DNA of 36,797 nt. It comes from Desulfotomaculum sp. GTDB lineage: Bacteria > Bacillota > Desulfotomaculia > Desulfotomaculales > Desulfohalotomaculaceae. A program made the translations under genes and the position numbers. Shown here one piece after another: positions 23,032 through 30,317 of this stretch (positions are counted from its first letter, which is position 1; each line of letters begins with the position of its first letter). The notes under the pieces are model-generated. The model had not been told where the DNA came from and did not search any database. It saw only the letters and a program-made list of their open reading frames with translations. The stretch is from assembly GCA_017656165.1 (NCBI GenBank), contig JACDOL010000015.1, forward strand, positions 1-36,797. The letters are read 5' to 3'.

Positions 23032-24253
23032 CATTTGTTTTACAGCTATCTTTTAAGTTATACATCTCGTTATAGTTATCTAACAAAAGACTTACCCATT
23101 TGCCGTCAAGTTCTTTTTCCTTTACTTTTTCCAGCAGTATTTGTTCTACTTTATGGCGGGAAAGTCCAAGACGGTACGGCCTGTCTTCCACAAGGGCTGA
23201 AAAGATATCGCTAACGGCCATAAGCCGGGATTCATCACTTAATTTTTTATACTCCAGGCCAAAGGGATATCCTTTACCGTTTAATTTTTCATGATGGTAG
23301 GAGGCCCAGCATTTTATATCCTCGAATCCATCTACCATCTCCAGTATGCGGTAAGTATAATATGTATGACATTTGATAATATCATATTCTTTCGAGGTCA
23401 GCGGGCCCGGTTTTTCTAATACGGCTTCCGGCACTGCCAGTTTACCCAAATCATGCAAAAGTCCAGCTGCTCCCACAGCCTGGCAGTGTCCTGGTGAAAA
23501 ACCGGCTGCCTTAGACATCTGTAAAGCTACCTTTGAAACCAGTCTTGAATGTATATGGGTAAAGCGGCTTTTGCTGTCTATAACCCTGGCTAACACTTCT
23601 CCAATACTCAGCAGGCCTTGAACGGAAACTTTCTCCCTGCTGTATCTTATCTCTTTAGGCAGCAGTTTTTCATACATCCCACTGGTTAAATCCAACCAAA
23701 AACTCTCCTGGTTGGCTAAATCCAGCAGCACTTCCACCAGGTAGGGGTCAAATACCCTGCCAGACAGGTCTATAATTTTATTTATTATAAATTTACGCTG
23801 ATGAAGTACGTATTCACTGTTGTTAATTAGTACATCTACCCGGTCGGCTAAATGAATTATCCGGCTGGCCAAAGGAATATCATCACCAGACAAGCCTGTC
23901 TTATTTCCGCCATCCCAGCGGTCGTGATGGCTGTGAACAATTTCGGCCAACCCTCTAAGTAAAGGAGAAAATTCCAGCAGCCAGCGGCCCCGTGCACAAT
24001 GAGAGTAGGTATCAGCTGCTTCAAAATCTTCCAGCTTGGCTTTTTCGGTAAAAGTTATTGTTCCAATGTCGTGCAGCAGGGAAGCATGAACCACTCTCTT
24101 AACCGTATCTTGATCCAGCCCTATTTTGTGGGCAATTCTGCTGGCAATTAACGCAACCCTGACGTGATGCTTCATCATACCACTGCCTGTAAGATCCAAG
24201 GCTGTGGATAGTGCCATTAATAGTTTAAAATAATTAATGTTAACTAACTGCAT
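23012..24253 (-). CDS. Tandem HD-domain protein with C-terminal HD-GYP
   Basis: About 413 residues with two HD modules. The C-terminal one is a proper HD-GYP: His267-Asp268 (LLHDLGKLAVP), His320-His321 (YHHEKLNGKGYP), GYP at 328-330, and RPYR. The N-terminal one keeps HxxHD-like metal sites (His61-Asp62 in LLHDIGT; HSHHDRWDG) but its GYP position reads NKTG. HD-GYP proteins degrade cyclic di-GMP; the first module may be regulatory or dimer-forming. No membrane span or receiver domain. The TTG that opens the frame (24271) overlaps GGAGG, so the ATG at 24253 is the start. Confidence 0.85.
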   Translation of the reverse strand: MQLVNINYFKLLMALSTALDLTGSGMMKHHVRVALIASRIAHKIGLDQDTVKRVVHASLLHDIGTITFTEKAKLEDFEAADTYSHCARGRWLLEFSPLLRGLAEIVHSHHDRWDGGNKTGLSGDDIPLASRIIHLADRVDVLINNSEYVLHQRKFIINKIIDLSGRVFDPYLVEVLLDLANQESFWLDLTSGMYEKLLPKEIRYSREKVSVQGLLSIGEVLARVIDSKSRFTHIHSRLVSKVALQMSKAAGFSPGHCQAVGAAGLLHDLGKLAVPEAVLEKPGPLTSKEYDIIKCHTYYTYRILEMVDGFEDIKCWASYHHEKLNGKGYPFGLEYKKLSDESRLMAVSDIFSALVEDRPYRLGLSRHKVEQILLEKVKEKELDGKWVSLLLDNYNEMYNLKDSCKTNENPIPF

Positions 24254-24324
24254 TAGAATATCCTCCGGCAATTTTTTATTACCTTAATATATGCATTCGA
24301 CATAAAATACTTCTTCCCTATCAC

Positions 24325-24354
24325 TTGCCAATTTAAATAAAAATAAATTATTAT
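24325..24354 (+). promoter_or_regulatory. Possible promoter of the YigZ-family gene
   Basis: TTGCCA (24325-24330), 18 bp, TATTAT (24349-24354). The transcript would start almost at the ribosome site, giving a very short leader. Confidence 0.4.
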
Positions 24355-24374
24355 GTACCGAGGAGGTATTGTCA

Positions 24375-24989
24375 ATGAAAAGCTGCTACACAACCCTGCA
24401 AAAAACAGCTCAAGCTGAAATTGTCATCAAAAAGTCTCGTTTTATAACCACTGCCTCCCCGGTTAACAATGAAAAAGAGGCTGACGAATTTATTAAAAAA
24501 GTAAGGGATAAACACCGTGAAGCCACCCATAATGTATTTGCTTATGTTATTAACGAGCAAATCCAGCGCTGCAGCGATGACGGGGAACCAAGCGGAACTG
24601 CAGGCAGGCCTGTTTTAGACGTGCTGAACCGGAAGGGATTATCAAAAACTGCACTGGTGGTTACCAGGTACTTTGGTGGAATTATGCTTGGTGCCGGCGG
24701 CCTCGTTCGTGCTTACTCAGAGGCAGCAGTAAGAGGTATTGAAGCGGCAGGAGTAATAAAAAAAGAACTTCACCTCCAGCTTATTGTTATTATGGATTAC
24801 CATTGGCTAGGAATGGCAAAAAAAGAAGTAGAAAATTTTGGTGCTAAAAAAATTAATATTTTTTACGACCAGAAGGTTAAAATGCAGTTTTTCCTGCAGC
24901 CGGAAAAAGCAGATGCCCTTACCGAAAGGCTGGTAGAGCTCACAGGTGCAAAGATTAAAGTTAAAAAAGGTGAACTATCTTATATTTAA
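24375..24989 (+). CDS. YigZ/IMPACT-family protein
   Basis: 204 residues with the UPF0029/IMPACT signature: CSDDGEPSGTAGRP at 66-79 and TRYFGGIMLGAGGLVRAY at 97-114, then a C-terminal DUF1949-type domain. Family members in bacteria are linked to translation or ribosome quality, without a firm biochemical role. GAGGAGG before the ATG at 24375 decides the start over the TTG two codons earlier. Followed after 50 bp by a small unknown gene. Confidence 0.9.
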   Translation: MKSCYTTLQKTAQAEIVIKKSRFITTASPVNNEKEADEFIKKVRDKHREATHNVFAYVINEQIQRCSDDGEPSGTAGRPVLDVLNRKGLSKTALVVTRYFGGIMLGAGGLVRAYSEAAVRGIEAAGVIKKELHLQLIVIMDYHWLGMAKKEVENFGAKKINIFYDQKVKMQFFLQPEKADALTERLVELTGAKIKVKKGELSYI

Positions 24990-25039
24990 TGATACTGCAG
25001 GGCAGACTAGCTAAAAAGAAAAGGAAGGATGTGTGTAAA

Positions 25040-25279
25040 ATGGAAAAGATAACAATGAACCTGCAGCCTGATGTGGATAAATATGATATTCACCGCCTGC
25101 AGCAGGCCCTGCATGATATGGGACACAGTGATGAACTCACTGTTACCCTTGAATCTGCTGATGCACATCAAGCTGACCCAATTATTAATTTATTAAATGA
25201 AAATGGGTTTGACCATCAAATAAAAGGCAGTCACGACGGTAAAAGTATATATATTCATGCCCGCAGAAAACCCCATTAG
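25040..25279 (+). CDS. Small protein of 79 residues, unknown
   Basis: AAGGAAGGAT stands before the ATG at 25040; the frame extends upstream to 24989 but without a site. Sequence pattern suggests helix, strand (DELTVTLES), helix (ADPIINLLNENG), strand (KSIYIHARR). That order is reminiscent of TusA-like folds but lacks the TusA cysteine motif. It ends just before a strong terminator, so it is the last gene of the yigZ transcript. Function not recognised. Confidence 0.65.
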   Translation: MEKITMNLQPDVDKYDIHRLQQALHDMGHSDELTVTLESADAHQADPIINLLNENGFDHQIKGSHDGKSIYIHARRKPH

Positions 25280-25282
25280 TGA

Positions 25283-25309
25283 AAAGAACCCTTTAGGGTT
25301 CTTTTTTTG
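25283..25309 (+). terminator. Terminator after the 79-residue protein gene
   Basis: Stem AAAGAACCC/GGGTTCTTT with a 4-nt loop runs into seven or more T residues. Confidence 0.92.
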
Positions 25310-25404
25310 CAAATTTTACATAAATCAAAGGATATTTTTGATAATTTGTTGTATTAGTACTTTTATTATCATTTTAATAACTAAATTACAGGAAAGGTGT
25401 GGTG

Positions 25405-25915
25405 ATGTGGAAGATAAAAAAAAAATCTTTTTCTCCATCAGCTGCTTAATCTAATTCGAGGTTTATATAAAGCAATTGATGAAGATTGGAGAAAGTGTGC
25501 TTCAAAATCAGGATTGACAGTATCACAGCAGCACATGCTTTATATTCTTTTTTTTGAAAACGGCAGTACCTTATCAGAAATAAGCAAATACGGTCTTTGG
25601 CATCTTTCCACCGTCGTGGACCTGGTGGAGCGAATGGAACGATCCGGCCTTGTTCGTAAAGAAATAGACAGTAATGATGCCCGCACTAAACGTGTTTACA
25701 TAACTGAAAAAGGAATAGAAAAAGTAAAAGCAACATTTGACAACGCAGGCAGCTTTAAATTTTTAAATGCCCTAGAATTAGATAATATTGAAAAACTGGA
25801 AGAACATGTAGAAATCCTTTACAGGTTAAATCAAGCTTTTAACGGGAATGAATTTGTTCAGTTTGTAAGAAACTCAAAACATAAGTTAAGAGATTATTTA
25901 GATATAGAGCAATAA
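25405..25915 (+). CDS. MarR/ScoC-type regulator, N-terminus displaced by an A10 frameshift
   Basis: The frame ending at 25915 encodes a winged helix (SGLTVSQQHMLYILF, STLSEISKYGLWHLSTVVDLVERM, then DARTKRVYITEKG) like ScoC/Hpr members of the MarR family. Its open part begins at 25514 with a TTG lacking a ribosome site, too late for the N-terminal dimer helix. That helix (HQLLNLIRGLYKAID) is readable in the same frame just upstream. The only good start signals, GGAAAGGTG then ATG (25405) or GTG (25407), lie in other frames; the switch falls at ten A residues (25416-25425). A -1 slip from the GTG frame, or nine or eleven A residues, would give an intact protein of about 169 residues. Confidence 0.7.
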
Positions 25916-25975
25916 ATTTAATATTTTATACTTTCTGGAATATGTTAGAAAAGAACTATTTTTATGGGGTGACAT

Positions 25976-26980
25976 ATGCCAGAAAGTATTTTTTTTATAG
26001 GAATATTAATCTGCACAGCTTTAATTTTTGACTTCATTAACGGGTTTCATGACACAGCAAATGCCGTTGCAACTTCCATAGCCACCGGTGCTCTTGCACC
26101 TTTTCAAGCCGTTATTTTAGCATCTATTCTGAACTTTACAGGGGCGCTGTTATTTACAGGAGTTGCCCATACCATTGCAGAGGGTATAATTTCTCCTTCT
26201 GCATTATCTAACGGTCTGCAGATTGTTTTTTCAGCCTTACTATCAGGGACAACCTGGAATATGCTTACCTGGTACTTTGGTATTCCCAGCAGTTCCTCTC
26301 ATGCTCTTATTGGTTCTCTGGCCGGGGCAACCACTGCCGCAGCTGGGTGGAAAGCAGTAAATGACGAAGGACTGCTATGTATTATCCAGGCCTTAGTAAT
26401 ATCCCCACCACTGGCATTAGCTGCTGGATTTGCTGTTATGATCCTCTGCCGGCTGCTGTTAAAACTGAATTCAAAAAAAATTGACCAACATTTTCGTAAA
26501 ATGCAGGTTATGGCAGCTGCCTTTCAGGCTTTCAGTCACGGCAGCAATGACGCGCAGAAAACCATGGGCGTTATTACCTTTGCCCTGGTAGCGGGTGGGA
26601 TACAGCATGATTTAAATGTTATACCCCTGTGGGTTAAAATTTCAGCTGCCCTGGCTATGGCTGCCGGTACTTCAGTAGGAGGATGGCGCATAATTCAAAC
26701 TGTAAGCAAAAAGATTACCCGCCTCACACCCCCCAGCGGTTTTTCCGCTGACCTGGCTTCAGCCGCTGTAATAACTACTGCTACACTCCTGCACCTGCCT
26801 GTCAGTACCACTCATGTAATTTCCTCCTCTATTACAGGCGTGGGCTGCAGCACAGGTTTGAAGAATGTAAACTGGCAGACTGTGTACAGCATTTTAGCTG
26901 CCTGGCTAACAACCATACCTATCAGCTTCATCCTGGGGGTAATATTCTACCGGCTGTTATCAATCATTAAATACATCTGA
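25976..26980 (+). CDS. pit: Inorganic phosphate transporter, PiT family
   Basis: 334 residues with the duplicated PiT signature: GFHDTANAVATSIATGA from residue 23 and AFSHGSNDAQKTMG near 185-198. About ten membrane spans with a short central loop. Low-affinity phosphate (metal-phosphate) uptake driven by H+ or Na+. GGGGTGAC lies before the ATG. Unlike many bacterial loci there is no PhoU-like DUF47 gene beside it. Its last 21 bp overlap the end of the converging gene. Confidence 0.93.
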   Translation: MPESIFFIGILICTALIFDFINGFHDTANAVATSIATGALAPFQAVILASILNFTGALLFTGVAHTIAEGIISPSALSNGLQIVFSALLSGTTWNMLTWYFGIPSSSSHALIGSLAGATTAAAGWKAVNDEGLLCIIQALVISPPLALAAGFAVMILCRLLLKLNSKKIDQHFRKMQVMAAAFQAFSHGSNDAQKTMGVITFALVAGGIQHDLNVIPLWVKISAALAMAAGTSVGGWRIIQTVSKKITRLTPPSGFSADLASAAVITTATLLHLPVSTTHVISSSITGVGCSTGLKNVNWQTVYSILAAWLTTIPISFILGVIFYRLLSIIKYI

Positions 26981-27229
26981 AGGCACCCCAAAACTCAATG
27001 TTCGCACCTGTATCCCACGTATCTGCCCCAGTTCTTGTTCTATTTCTTGACGTTCCTGCTCAGACGCTTCCATGGTCAGAGTTATTATACCCCTGTCTTT
27101 ACTGGGTGCCGGAATACCGCTCCTAGAGAGTATATGTGATCCATAACGCGTCAGCACTTCCTGTACTTTAGAAGCGTGAGAAGCTCTGTCATCAACCAGC
27201 AGTCCTAAAATAGTAATGTTTCGTTCCAT
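26960..27229 (-). CDS. TM1266-like iron-only hydrogenase system regulator
   Basis: 89 residues of ACT-like fold: TILGLLVDDRASHASKVQEVL, then a GIPAPSKDRGIITLTM strand and GQIRGIQVRTLSF at the end, as in the small putative regulators that accompany [FeFe]-hydrogenase maturation genes. AAGGAG lies before the ATG. No hydE/F/G or hydrogenase gene is in this window. It converges on and overlaps the 3' end of the phosphate transporter gene. Confidence 0.8.
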   Translation of the reverse strand: MERNITILGLLVDDRASHASKVQEVLTRYGSHILSRSGIPAPSKDRGIITLTMEASEQERQEIEQELGQIRGIQVRTLSFGVPSDVFND

Positions 27230-27270
27230 AGTTCACTCTCCTTTGTTATGTTTGTCTACACTTATACATT

Positions 27271-28185
27271 TTAAAAAATACTTAAATCCAGCCATGCAGA
27301 TAAATCTTCTAAAACATGTACACCGGCTATGCTGTTTCCTCTTTCATCCAGGGCCGGGCTGTATACACCTATTCCCATTTTGCCAGGGACCACAGCCATT
27401 ATACCGCCAGATACACCACTTTTAGCTGGTATTCCGGCCTTAATGGCAAATTCCCCGGATGCATTGTACATACCGCAGGTTACCATAAAAGTAGTTACAA
27501 CACGCACTATATCCCCGGGCACTATTTCCCGCCCGTCAATGGTTAAGCCCCTGTTGGCCAGGCAAAGGGCGATGGCAGCAATATCTGAACAGCTTACTTC
27601 AATGGCACACTGCATAAAATATGCATCCAATACCTCTTCCACATCTCCTTCCAAAACACCAGTATCGCGCATAAAATAAGCCATGGCCCGGTTGCGGTCA
27701 GCAGTTTCTTTTTCAGACATATACATTTCTCTATTAATTCCTATATTCTTATTTCCAGCCATCGTCCTAACCAGTTTTAAAAGTCTTTCTATTCTCTCGA
27801 TGCTGTCTTTCCCTTTTATTAGTGATGTAGTTGTAATAGCCCCGGCGTTAATCATGGGATTAAGAGGTTTGCTCGGTTTTAGGGTCTCCAATTTAACAAT
27901 AGAATTAAAGGGATCCCCCGTTGGTTCCATACCCACTTTTCTAAAAACTTCAACTGGTCCGCTGTCCAATAAAGCCTGTATTAAAGCTAACGGTTTTGAA
28001 ATGCTCTGCATGGTAAACTTGACACAGCAGTCGCCCACCGTCACTGCCTGACCTTTTATGTTCATTATACTTATTCCCAAGTGCTTAGGTTCTGCCTTGG
28101 CCAGTGCCGGAATGTAGTTTGCAACTTTCCCATATTTTATCCAGCAGCGGTTTTGAGCCAGTATCTTCTGAAGCATTTCTTTCAT
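27271..28185 (-). CDS. glsA: Glutaminase
   Basis: About 304 residues of the serine-dependent beta-lactamase-fold glutaminase. The nucleophile motif SISKP has Ser61 and Lys64, and VANYIPAL is at 21-28. Conserved segments NPMINAGAI and KSGVSGGIMAVVPGKMGIGVYSPALDERGNS are present. It converts glutamine to glutamate and ammonia. The frame begins at a GTG (28200), but the ATG at 28185 has the nearer AGGT site; both are possible. Confidence 0.94.
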   Translation of the reverse strand: MKEMLQKILAQNRCWIKYGKVANYIPALAKAEPKHLGISIMNIKGQAVTVGDCCVKFTMQSISKPLALIQALLDSGPVEVFRKVGMEPTGDPFNSIVKLETLKPSKPLNPMINAGAITTTSLIKGKDSIERIERLLKLVRTMAGNKNIGINREMYMSEKETADRNRAMAYFMRDTGVLEGDVEEVLDAYFMQCAIEVSCSDIAAIALCLANRGLTIDGREIVPGDIVRVVTTFMVTCGMYNASGEFAIKAGIPAKSGVSGGIMAVVPGKMGIGVYSPALDERGNSIAGVHVLEDLSAWLDLSIF

Positions 28186-28274
28186 TATTACCTGCACCAC
28201 TTTATTTTATAGTTTTCACTAGTTTACCCAAGGTTATATTTTTTTTACACAAAGTTTGAATTTGCCGGCTATCG

Positions 28275-28316
28275 TATAGAAAAATCAAGGCTCTTGCCGC
28301 TTTAAGGGCAAGAGCC
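28275..28316 (-). terminator. Terminator of the small ferredoxin gene
   Basis: A 10-bp stem GGCTCTTGCC/GGCAAGAGCC (28289-28298 with 28307-28316) followed on the minus strand by TTGATTTTTC. Confidence 0.85.
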
Positions 28317-28321
28317 GTTTA

Positions 28322-28510
28322 CTAATCATCTAACATACGTATGGAACTGCTGGGGCAGTTAACCTCGCATTCCATGCAGCCAATACATGCTTCCGGGTGA
28401 ACCACCCGGCATTCATGGTCATCGGCCTCGTACACATTGGGATCTGCCGGACAAACATTGTGGCAGTTGCCACAACCTATACATGTCTCATGGTCTATAA
28501 CCGGCCGCAA
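28322..28510 (-). CDS. 2[4Fe-4S] ferredoxin, 62 residues
   Basis: Two cluster motifs CIGCGNCHNVCP (Cys10, 13, 16, 20) and CIGCMECEVNCP (Cys42, 45, 48, 52). A low-potential electron carrier of the cytoplasm. The frame opens at a GTG (28519) within AGGCGGTGAT; a TTG at 28510 with 8-nt spacing is the better start. Single-gene transcript between its own terminator and the Crp/Fnr gene. Confidence 0.92.
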   Translation of the reverse strand: MRPVIDHETCIGCGNCHNVCPADPNVYEADDHECRVVHPEACIGCMECEVNCPSSSIRMLDD

Positions 28511-28622
28511 CGATATCACCGCCTATTATCATATTTAACTAACGTATTAATACTAATACATTTATTTTAAATAGACAAGCATAAGAAAAACCAGAGAATA
28601 TATAATAATTTACATATTTATT

Positions 28623-29327
28623 TTACATATCAGATATCTTGACCAATGCTTCTGCTTTTAGTATTTTTAACCTGCGGTTCTTTAAACTTAATATTTTTTC
28701 CCTCCGCAGGTCACCAAGCACCCTGGAGGCCGTTTCCTGGGTCAAGCCGCCCATATATGCCAGAGTCTGTACTGTTACAGGCAGCTTTACTTCTACCCCG
28801 TCATATATTTTTTCATTATCTTCTTTGGCTAATCTAAAAATAATAGAGGCCATTCTCTGCCGGGCTCGTTTTAATGATAAATCTCTGATTATTTTTCTCG
28901 TCTTTGTCAGTTGGCCGTCAAGCTCTGAAAGCAGCCGAATGGCCACCTGGGGTTTTGTCTGAATAAGTTCATGATAGTAATCCAGCGGAATGCTGCAGTA
29001 TACTCCGTCTTCATACGCTTCCGCACTGACATCATACCTGCTGTTACGTGATAATGATATATCCCCAAAAACTGCTCCGGGACCAATAATGTCAACAATC
29101 TGCTCCTTCCCGTCAACCCCCTGGTAATACAGCTTAACCCGGCCGTGCATTACTATATACAAAGCTTCGCATTTTTCTCCCTCAGCATATATTAACTGAC
29201 CTGCTTTGGCCTTATGCTTTCTTACATTTCTTTGAAACTCTAACAAGTCTTCACCTTTCAAGTCGCTGACTATAGTGAGCTTTCTCACCGGGCAACCTTC
29301 ACATTCCCAAATGGGAGGCTGTTTCAA
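28623..29327 (-). CDS. Crp/Fnr-family transcriptional regulator
   Basis: 234 residues: cyclic-nucleotide-binding-like beta roll (about 20-130), long dimer helix, then winged helix with TLAYMGGLTQETASRVLGDL as recognition helix. Cys9 and Cys12 (ECEGCPVR), with Cys53 and Cys111, could hold an Fe-S or metal site as in FNR, though spacing differs from E. coli FNR. Start is a TTG with AAGGAGG upstream. It is divergent from a ferredoxin gene, and the shared region holds a CRP-like site. Confidence 0.9.
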   Translation of the reverse strand: MKQPPIWECEGCPVRKLTIVSDLKGEDLLEFQRNVRKHKAKAGQLIYAEGEKCEALYIVMHGRVKLYYQGVDGKEQIVDIIGPGAVFGDISLSRNSRYDVSAEAYEDGVYCSIPLDYYHELIQTKPQVAIRLLSELDGQLTKTRKIIRDLSLKRARQRMASIIFRLAKEDNEKIYDGVEVKLPVTVQTLAYMGGLTQETASRVLGDLRREKILSLKNRRLKILKAEALVKISDM

Positions 29328-29398
29328 AAACTCTCCCCTCCTTACTAGTAAAATACAGTCATATACAGATAATATAACACAATTTATGATCCCCTGAA

Positions 29399-29457
29399 TG
29401 TGATATTTGTCATTTTATTTTAAATGTAAACCTTATAGAATTACATTTGTCTATAAG
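29399..29457. promoter_or_regulatory. Divergent control region with CRP-like site and two interleaved inverted repeats
   Basis: TGTGA-N6-TCATT (29399-29414) resembles the CRP/FNR dyad at 8 of 10 positions. Next to it, AAATGTAA (29422-29429) pairs with TTACATTT (29441-29448), and CTTATAG (29432-29438) with CTATAAG (29451-29457); the two dyads interlock. The position suits autoregulation of the Crp/Fnr gene and control of the ferredoxin gene. Confidence 0.4.
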
Positions 29458-29484
29458 CTAAAAAATGATTAAGGAGTGACTGCT

Positions 29485-29871
29485 ATGAATAAAGTAAGAA
29501 GACAAATTGTAAAAATTGATGAAGAAAAATGCAATGGCTGTGGTAAATGTGTTTCCCCCTGCGCAGAAGGAGCCATTGAAATAGTTAACGGCAAAGCCAA
29601 AGTAATTAAAGAGGAACTCTGTGATGGGGCAGGTTTCTGCATCGGGATATGCCCCACTGGAGCACTTTCTTTAGAAACCAGAGAAGCAGTGCCATTCTCT
29701 GAAGAAGCCGTTAAAAAAGCTCAGGCTGAAAAAAAAGAGGTGCATATTGAAATACAAAAATGCTTCAACTGTAATAATACAGAAATGAATGCTCCCCTTA
29801 TACCGTGCCGAAAAGAGGGAGAAAGTCTTTGGGTATGTACAAGATGCCTGCCCGTACTAATCCACGGGTAA
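29485..29871 (+). CDS. Ferredoxin with a C-terminal zinc-ribbon-like domain
   Basis: 128 residues. Cluster I is complete (Cys16, 19, 22, 26: [11 protein letters not shown]). The second motif reads [12 protein letters not shown], with only Cys46, 52 and 56, so it may hold a modified or 3Fe cluster, or borrow another cysteine. The C-terminal 40 residues carry Cys93, 96, 108, 118 and 121 (CFNC, CTRC), probably a metal ribbon. AAGGAG before the ATG at 29485 decides the start. An electron carrier or redox sensor; partner unknown. Confidence 0.85.
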   Translation: MNKVRRQIVKIDEEKCNGCGKCVSPCAEGAIEIVNGKAKVIKEELCDGAGFCIGICPTGALSLETREAVPFSEEAVKKAQAEKKEVHIEIQKCFNCNNTEMNAPLIPCRKEGESLWVCTRCLPVLIHG

Positions 29872-29887
29872 AATAGAAAATACAGTC

Positions 29888-29916
29888 CCCTGCGGCAGTG
29901 CTGCAGGGATTTTTTA
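29888..29916 (+). terminator. Terminator after the ferredoxin gene
   Basis: Stem CCCTGC/GCAGGG with a 9-nt loop followed by ATTTTTTATT. Confidence 0.8.
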
Positions 29917-29986
29917 TTATAATTTTTCAGCTGTATAAAATGCATATAAATATGGCAATATAGAAAAAACTGGGAAGGTGGTTGTT

Positions 29987-30259
29987 GTGGTAAATAAAGT
30001 TCCCGGGTTTGGTGATTTTTTAGAATCTACCACCAATGTTTTAAGTGGTGTGAAAGGGAGAGACGAAAGCATGGTTAATACCAGTGATCAGGCCGAACTG
30101 CAGGCAGCCATTCGTAATGTACAAAACATGATGATGGAAATGGGACAAATCATTGATAACCTGCAGGCACAGCCGCAGAAAGAACAGTTAAAGCAGTTAT
30201 GCGATAAAACCGGAACAGTACTGCAAGAAGCCCAGCAAAGGGCCGAAAGCATGTTTTAA
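29987..30259 (+). CDS. Small coiled-coil protein of 90 residues, unknown
   Basis: GTG start six bases after GGGAAGGTG. The N-terminal third is flexible (NKVPGFGDFLESTTNVLSG); residues 38-90 are helical and Met/Gln-rich (VQNMMMEMGQIIDNLQ), suggesting a coiled coil. One cysteine, no membrane span. It has its own terminator. No family recognised. Confidence 0.6.
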   Translation: MVNKVPGFGDFLESTTNVLSGVKGRDESMVNTSDQAELQAAIRNVQNMMMEMGQIIDNLQAQPQKEQLKQLCDKTGTVLQEAQQRAESMF

Positions 30260-30260
30260 T

Positions 30261-30296
30261 TATATAAAGCCATCCCCATTGGGATGGCCTTATATA
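30261..30296. terminator. Bidirectional terminator before the hdr operon end
   Basis: Core stem GCCATCCC/GGGATGGC with a 4-nt loop, extended by TATATAA/TTATATA arms after one mismatch. It separates two converging genes. Confidence 0.8.
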
Positions 30297-30317
30297 CTAT
30301 TTATATCAGCTGCTGAA

